Assembly (NCBI GenBank): GCA_013152575.1
Contig: JAADGB010000058.1
Location: 1-34,484 of the forward strand
Direction of reading: 5' to 3'
Source: Thermoproteota archaeon
GTDB lineage: Archaea; Thermoproteota; Thermoprotei_A; Sulfolobales; Acidilobaceae
Length of the DNA stretch: 34,484 nucleotides
Positions 31,845-34,484 of the stretch are shown one piece after another. The notes under the pieces are model-generated. The model was given only the letters and a program-made list of their open reading frames with translations, made no database searches and was not told the DNA's origin. Within the stretch, counting starts at the first letter, position 1. Each line of letters begins with the position of its first letter. Position numbers and translations under genes: made by a program.

Positions 31845-32151
31845 CCTCTTCCAGCTTCTCAAGGGTCCCTCTCAGGAGTTCCAGGGCTTTATGGTAGAGT
31901 TCCTCGCCATAAGGGGTCACCTTGTATACACCCGTCTCATCCTTCTCTAGTATACCCTCCCTTTCTAGCCTGTAGAGTACTGTGTATGTTGTTACGGTGG
32001 CGGGCTTGAACCCGTACTTCTCTTTTATCCTCCTCCTTACGTCGTAGCCGTATGTGGGTCCCTCTGATAGTAGTACTGATACTATGTAGATCCATAGTAC
32101 GTCTATTGTGAGCTTTCTTTGGAGCCTCTTGAGTGGGGGTGGTTGGTCCAC
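31822..32151 (-). CDS. PadR-family transcriptional regulator
   Basis: A 109-residue winged-helix protein of the PadR family. The DNA-binding part reads DVLWIYIVSVLLSEGPTYGYDVRRRIKEKYGFKPATVTTYTVLYRLEREGILEKDE (about 17-72), and the wing and dimer helix follow (VYKVTPYGEELYHKALELLRGTLEKLEEVSRE). The GTG start has GGAGG seven bases upstream. The 3' end overlaps the ABC ATPase, so it might regulate the importer. It is also divergent from inositol-1-phosphate synthase across a 94-bp region with two copies of an 11-bp repeat. Its target is unknown. Confidence 0.88.
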   Translation of the reverse strand: MDQPPPLKRLQRKLTIDVLWIYIVSVLLSEGPTYGYDVRRRIKEKYGFKPATVTTYTVLYRLEREGILEKDETGVYKVTPYGEELYHKALELLRGTLEKLEEVSREKRS

Positions 32152-32173
32152 CTTTCTCCTCCGCTTATTGTTG

Positions 32174-32238
32174 TATTTGTGGGGGAAGGGTTATTATATG
32201 GCTGTGTGATATATTAATCCAGAGATATATTTGTGGGG
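32174..32238 (+). repeat. 11-bp direct repeat in the padR-ino1 intergenic region
   Basis: TATTTGTGGGG occurs at 32174-32184 and again at 32228-32238, 54 bp apart, in the 94-bp gap between the PadR gene and inositol-1-phosphate synthase. The copies flank the predicted ino1 promoter, so they could bind a regulator. The second copy lies immediately before the ino1 start. Confidence 0.5.
32210..32218 (+). promoter_or_regulatory. TATA box for inositol-1-phosphate synthase
   Basis: TATATTAAT is a strong AT-rich box. Initiation 25-27 bases later falls near 32240, close to the ATG at 32246, suggesting a very short leader. Confidence 0.5.
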
Positions 32239-32245
32239 ATGAAAT

Positions 32246-33352
32246 ATGGCGAAGATAAGGGTTGCAATAGCTGGTGTAGGTAATTGTGCCTCAGCCCTAA
32301 TCCAGGGAGTCTACTACTACAAGGACGCAGATGATTCCGAGCTCGTCCCCGGATTAACTAGCGTGAGGCTGGGAGGATACCATGTAGGCGATATAGAGTG
32401 GGTCGCAGCCTTCGATGTCTCCAAGAATAAGATCGGGAGGGATCTAGCTGAGGCGATATTCCAGCCGCCGAACATCACGCCGAGATTCGCCGACCTCCCC
32501 AGGAAGCTTGGAGTCGAGGTCTCACCAGGACCAGTACTTGACGGTGTAGCTCCACACATGAGGGAGAGGTTCAACCCCCATGATAGGGAGGTGACTCTAG
32601 GCGAGGTAGTAGACGTTCTAAAGTCGAGCGGTGCAGACATACTCATAAACTTCCTACCAGTGGGTAGCGAGGAGGCCAGCCGCTTCTACGCTAAGGCCTC
32701 TCTTGAGGCTGGAGTGGCATTCATCAATGGAATGCCCACATTCATAGCTAGTGATCCTGAGGGTAAGTGGCCTAGACTCTTCGAGGAGGCCGGGGTCCCT
32801 GTTGTAGGCGACGATATCAAGGGACAGCTTGGAGCAACCGTGCTCCACAGAACCCTTGTTAGGTTAATGCATATGAGGGGAGTGAGAGTCGAGGAGACCT
32901 ACCAGTTGAACATCGGAGGCAACACAGACTTCGAGAACATGCTGATGGAGGAGAGGCTGAAGAGTAAGAGGATAAGCAAGACCAGCGCCGTGACGAGCGT
33001 ATTACCTTATGGTGAGGAACTATGGAGTAAAGGCCGTGTTAGGATAGGACCCAGCGACTATGTCCCATTCCTAGGCAACACAAAGATAGCATACATCTAC
33101 ATCAAGGGCAGGAGCTTCGGGGACTTCCCAGTAACGCTAGAGGTCAAGCTACAGGTCGACGACAAGAGCATGTTCGCAGGGTCAATGATCGACGCGATAA
33201 GAGGGACTCGAATAGCCAAAGACCGTGGAGTGGCTGGCCCGGTTGTGAGCGTATCTGCACCATTCTTCAAGCACCCACCAGTACAGGCTCCAAGCGATGA
33301 AGAGGCCCACAAGTGGTTCATCGAGTTCATAGAGGGGAAGAGGCCACGATAA
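32246..33352 (+). CDS. ino1: myo-Inositol-1-phosphate synthase
   Basis: A 368-residue archaeal Ino1 that converts glucose-6-phosphate to inositol-1-phosphate with NAD+. The Rossmann motif reads [17 protein letters not shown] at 6-22. [15 protein letters not shown] near 134-148 and [17 protein letters not shown] near 188-204 are family signatures, followed by [11 protein letters not shown]. In hyperthermophiles the product feeds di-myo-inositol phosphate (a heat-stress osmolyte) or archaetidylinositol lipids. Downstream genes of either route are not in the window. GGGGATG precedes the ATG, though with a TSS near 32240 part of it may be outside the mRNA. Confidence 0.95.
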   Translation: MAKIRVAIAGVGNCASALIQGVYYYKDADDSELVPGLTSVRLGGYHVGDIEWVAAFDVSKNKIGRDLAEAIFQPPNITPRFADLPRKLGVEVSPGPVLDGVAPHMRERFNPHDREVTLGEVVDVLKSSGADILINFLPVGSEEASRFYAKASLEAGVAFINGMPTFIASDPEGKWPRLFEEAGVPVVGDDIKGQLGATVLHRTLVRLMHMRGVRVEETYQLNIGGNTDFENMLMEERLKSKRISKTSAVTSVLPYGEELWSKGRVRIGPSDYVPFLGNTKIAYIYIKGRSFGDFPVTLEVKLQVDDKSMFAGSMIDAIRGTRIAKDRGVAGPVVSVSAPFFKHPPVQAPSDEEAHKWFIEFIEGKRPR

Positions 33353-33604
33353 AACTAAAGCTTGGAGAGAGGATATAGGAGCCCATACACAACTCCATCT
33401 AGAGGGATGAGCGGACGACGGTCAACAGAGCCCCCTGTGGGCGGTGAAGACCGTAAACCCCATTGCGACCAATCAACAATACGTATTATACTTATTGATA
33501 TAGGCATAAGTATTCTATAATGTAAGAATGTTACACCACCCATTTTACGAAGCTAAACGGGAGGTCTGCAATTGTAGTGCTCGAGAATATTGGGTGTGAA
33601 AATA
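33353..33604. other. Intergenic region with a foldable element and AT-rich promoter segment
   Basis: This 252-bp stretch has no convincing gene. ACGGTC (33418-33423) pairs with GACCGT (33449-33454), enclosing a GCCC/GGGC stem (33430-33433 with 33439-33442) that has a five-base loop. After it lies an AT-rich part with the palindrome AATACGTATT near 33479-33488 and an ACTTAT...ATAAGT inverted repeat. TATA-like sequences around 33500-33520 may drive the beta-helix gene. Confidence 0.4.
33418..33454 (+). ncRNA. Candidate structured RNA element downstream of ino1
   Basis: A 37-nt two-stem fold: outer 6-bp ACGGTC/GACCGT and inner 4-bp GCCC/GGGC with a five-base loop and asymmetric internal loops. 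It lies 65 bp after the ino1 stop. It could be a 3'-UTR structure, a small RNA or chance. I checked for C/D box motifs (RTGATGA and CTGA) and did not find a proper pair. Confidence 0.25.
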
Positions 33605-34484
33605 GTGAATCAAAAACACGGACTTCTCCTTGTACTAGTACTACTTGTGTCTATGATTGCTGGTGTGGGCTCGTTTGATCGCGGATCGGGTATTGCTCAT
33701 GGGGCAACGCCTACGGTTATTACGAGTCTCCCCTACGTTATCACCACCCCCGGAGTATACGTTCTGAACACCGATCTGACAACGACAGGTGACGGTATAA
33801 TCATCGACACGGCTAATGTAACGATTATAGGAAACGGCCACACGATAACGGGCCCGGGCTTAGGGACAGGCATCAATATGACGAGTCATGAGGGCAATAT
33901 TACAATAACGAACCTAACAATCACGAACTTCTCTGTGGGAATCAACGCCTACGACATATGGAACCCTGGAAGCCACGATGGCTTCACAGGCGTAGTCGTA
34001 ACCGATGTCTCGATAATAGATGTGAGGATAGGGATAAACTTCACTAATTTCGGGAGCTACGGCGGCTTCATAATAGATAATGTACGCGTGTCGAACTTCA
34101 CGGCGAAAGGTATATTCCTCATGTGGGACTATGGAGGAGTAATATCAAACACTATCCTAGAGGGAACCAACACCACTGACTCCGGAGTATACGTGAAGGA
34201 GTCAGACGGCATATACATCTACAATACAACCATCCAAAACGTGGCCCTCATAGGAATCTATTTCTACAGGGTATACGACTATACGGTCGTCAGTTCAACG
34301 GTAGAATACTCGGGGTATGGTGTCTACTCCCACACATCATACTACTCCCTATTCCTCCACAACACCTTCGCAGGAAACCGCTACGGGAACCTATACTTCA
34401 TAGACTCTGGGTACTTCGCCTTAACCTCAAACAACATATCCTATGCTGGAGGCCCGGGTGTATTCATTAATGAGACATACTACT
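33605..34484 (+). CDS. Secreted parallel beta-helix (NosD/CASH-like) protein, N-terminal part
   Basis: The frame stays open to the window edge, giving 293 codons. A signal peptide is visible (MNQKHGLLLVLVLLVSMIAGVGS). After it come repeats typical of right-handed parallel beta-helix proteins: TANVTIIGNGHTITGPGLGTGI, NITITNLTITNFSVGI, GFIIDNVRVSNFTAKGIFL, GIYIYNTTIQNVALIGIYF and so on, each about 22-25 residues. At least 11 N-x-S/T sequons occur, suggesting heavy glycosylation and a surface or S-layer role. GTG 33605 is preferred because GGGTG lies eight bases upstream; GTG 33596 is an alternative. The 3' end lies outside the window. Confidence 0.85.
   Translation, partial: MNQKHGLLLVLVLLVSMIAGVGSFDRGSGIAHGATPTVITSLPYVITTPGVYVLNTDLTTTGDGIIIDTANVTIIGNGHTITGPGLGTGINMTSHEGNITITNLTITNFSVGINAYDIWNPGSHDGFTGVVVTDVSIIDVRIGINFTNFGSYGGFIIDNVRVSNFTAKGIFLMWDYGGVISNTILEGTNTTDSGVYVKESDGIYIYNTTIQNVALIGIYFYRVYDYTVVSSTVEYSGYGVYSHTSYYSLFLHNTFAGNRYGNLYFIDSGYFALTSNNISYAGGPGVFINETYY

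Noticed and set aside
33400-33470. C/D box guide RNA in the intergenic region
   Set aside because: GATGAGC and GGTGAAGA resemble C and C' boxes, but no CTGA D box is correctly placed; kept only as a low-confidence structured element.
33641-33841. Minus-strand frame inside the beta-helix gene
   Set aside because: The plus strand has a signal peptide and a long repeat-bearing frame to the window end; the minus frame has no such support.
1-34484. CRISPR array or insertion sequence
   Set aside because: No regularly spaced repeat, transposase-like frame or terminal inverted repeats were seen on either strand.

Overview
The window is a gene-dense stretch of the chromosome of a hyperthermophilic crenarchaeon, most like the Desulfurococcales/Pyrodictiaceae. 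That placement is an inference from gene content and style. The genes include EF-1A, aIF1, an RpoP-like zinc protein, PCNA, a class I lysyl-tRNA synthetase, ether-lipid enzymes, archaeal GAPDH, tRNAs with encoded CCA, one tRNA with a bulge-helix-bulge intron, and the archaeal RNA-ligase partner PIN protein. GTG and TTG starts are very common, as are TATA boxes and GGTG-type ribosome binding sites. AGG/AGA, CTA and ATA codons are abundant. I see no insertion sequence, CRISPR array, rRNA or prophage.

Region 1 (1-3.95 kb) is the archaeal 'str' cluster: the end of nusA, rps12, rps7, EF-1A, rps10 and tRNA-Ser(GGA). A bifunctional-nuclease-domain gene sits on the opposite strand between rps12 and rps7. 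Region 2 (3.95-9.84 kb) holds an MBL-fold hydrolase, the overlapping pgk-gap pair, a PLP aminotransferase, an HTH protein, an unknown protein and the RNA-ligase-partner PIN protein. Region 3 (9.9-15.2 kb) holds an intron-containing tRNA-Thr(CGT), a cobalamin adenosyltransferase, PCNA, lysS, and a trpB2 plus SerK-like pair behind a perfect palindrome in a divergent promoter region. Region 4 (15.3-18.0 kb) is a tightly overlapping lipid operon: a UbiA-type prenyltransferase, an MTHFR-like TIM barrel and a geranylgeranyl-reductase-type flavoprotein.

Region 5 (18.0-24.2 kb) is mostly information processing: aIF1, an RpoP-like subunit, agmatinase, glyS with an unknown rider gene, a helical protein, a PhoU-like protein overlapping endA, and a Cys-rich protein with a duplicated three-Cys motif. 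Region 6 (24.2-29.2 kb) holds the minus-strand operon MTHFS-like / macro domain / UbiX, a small winged-helix candidate and aconitase. Region 7 (29.4-34.5 kb) holds an NMT1/SsuA-type ABC importer, a convergent PadR regulator, inositol-1-phosphate synthase, a 252-bp intergenic stretch with a foldable element, and the first 293 codons of a secreted, sequon-rich parallel beta-helix protein that runs off the window.

The most unusual observations are four. First, TrpB2 (a family known to prefer O-phospho-L-serine) lies next to a homologue of the kinase that makes O-phosphoserine, behind an 11+11 bp palindrome and a five-codon Trp-containing mini-ORF. Second, an MTHFR-like gene is translationally coupled between two ether-lipid genes. 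Third, the 7-mer GGGWCCC (31 copies counted by hand, about 5-6 expected) is over-represented in all three codon frames. Fourth, the tRNA-Thr intron carries an exact 9-nt copy of the neighbouring exon.
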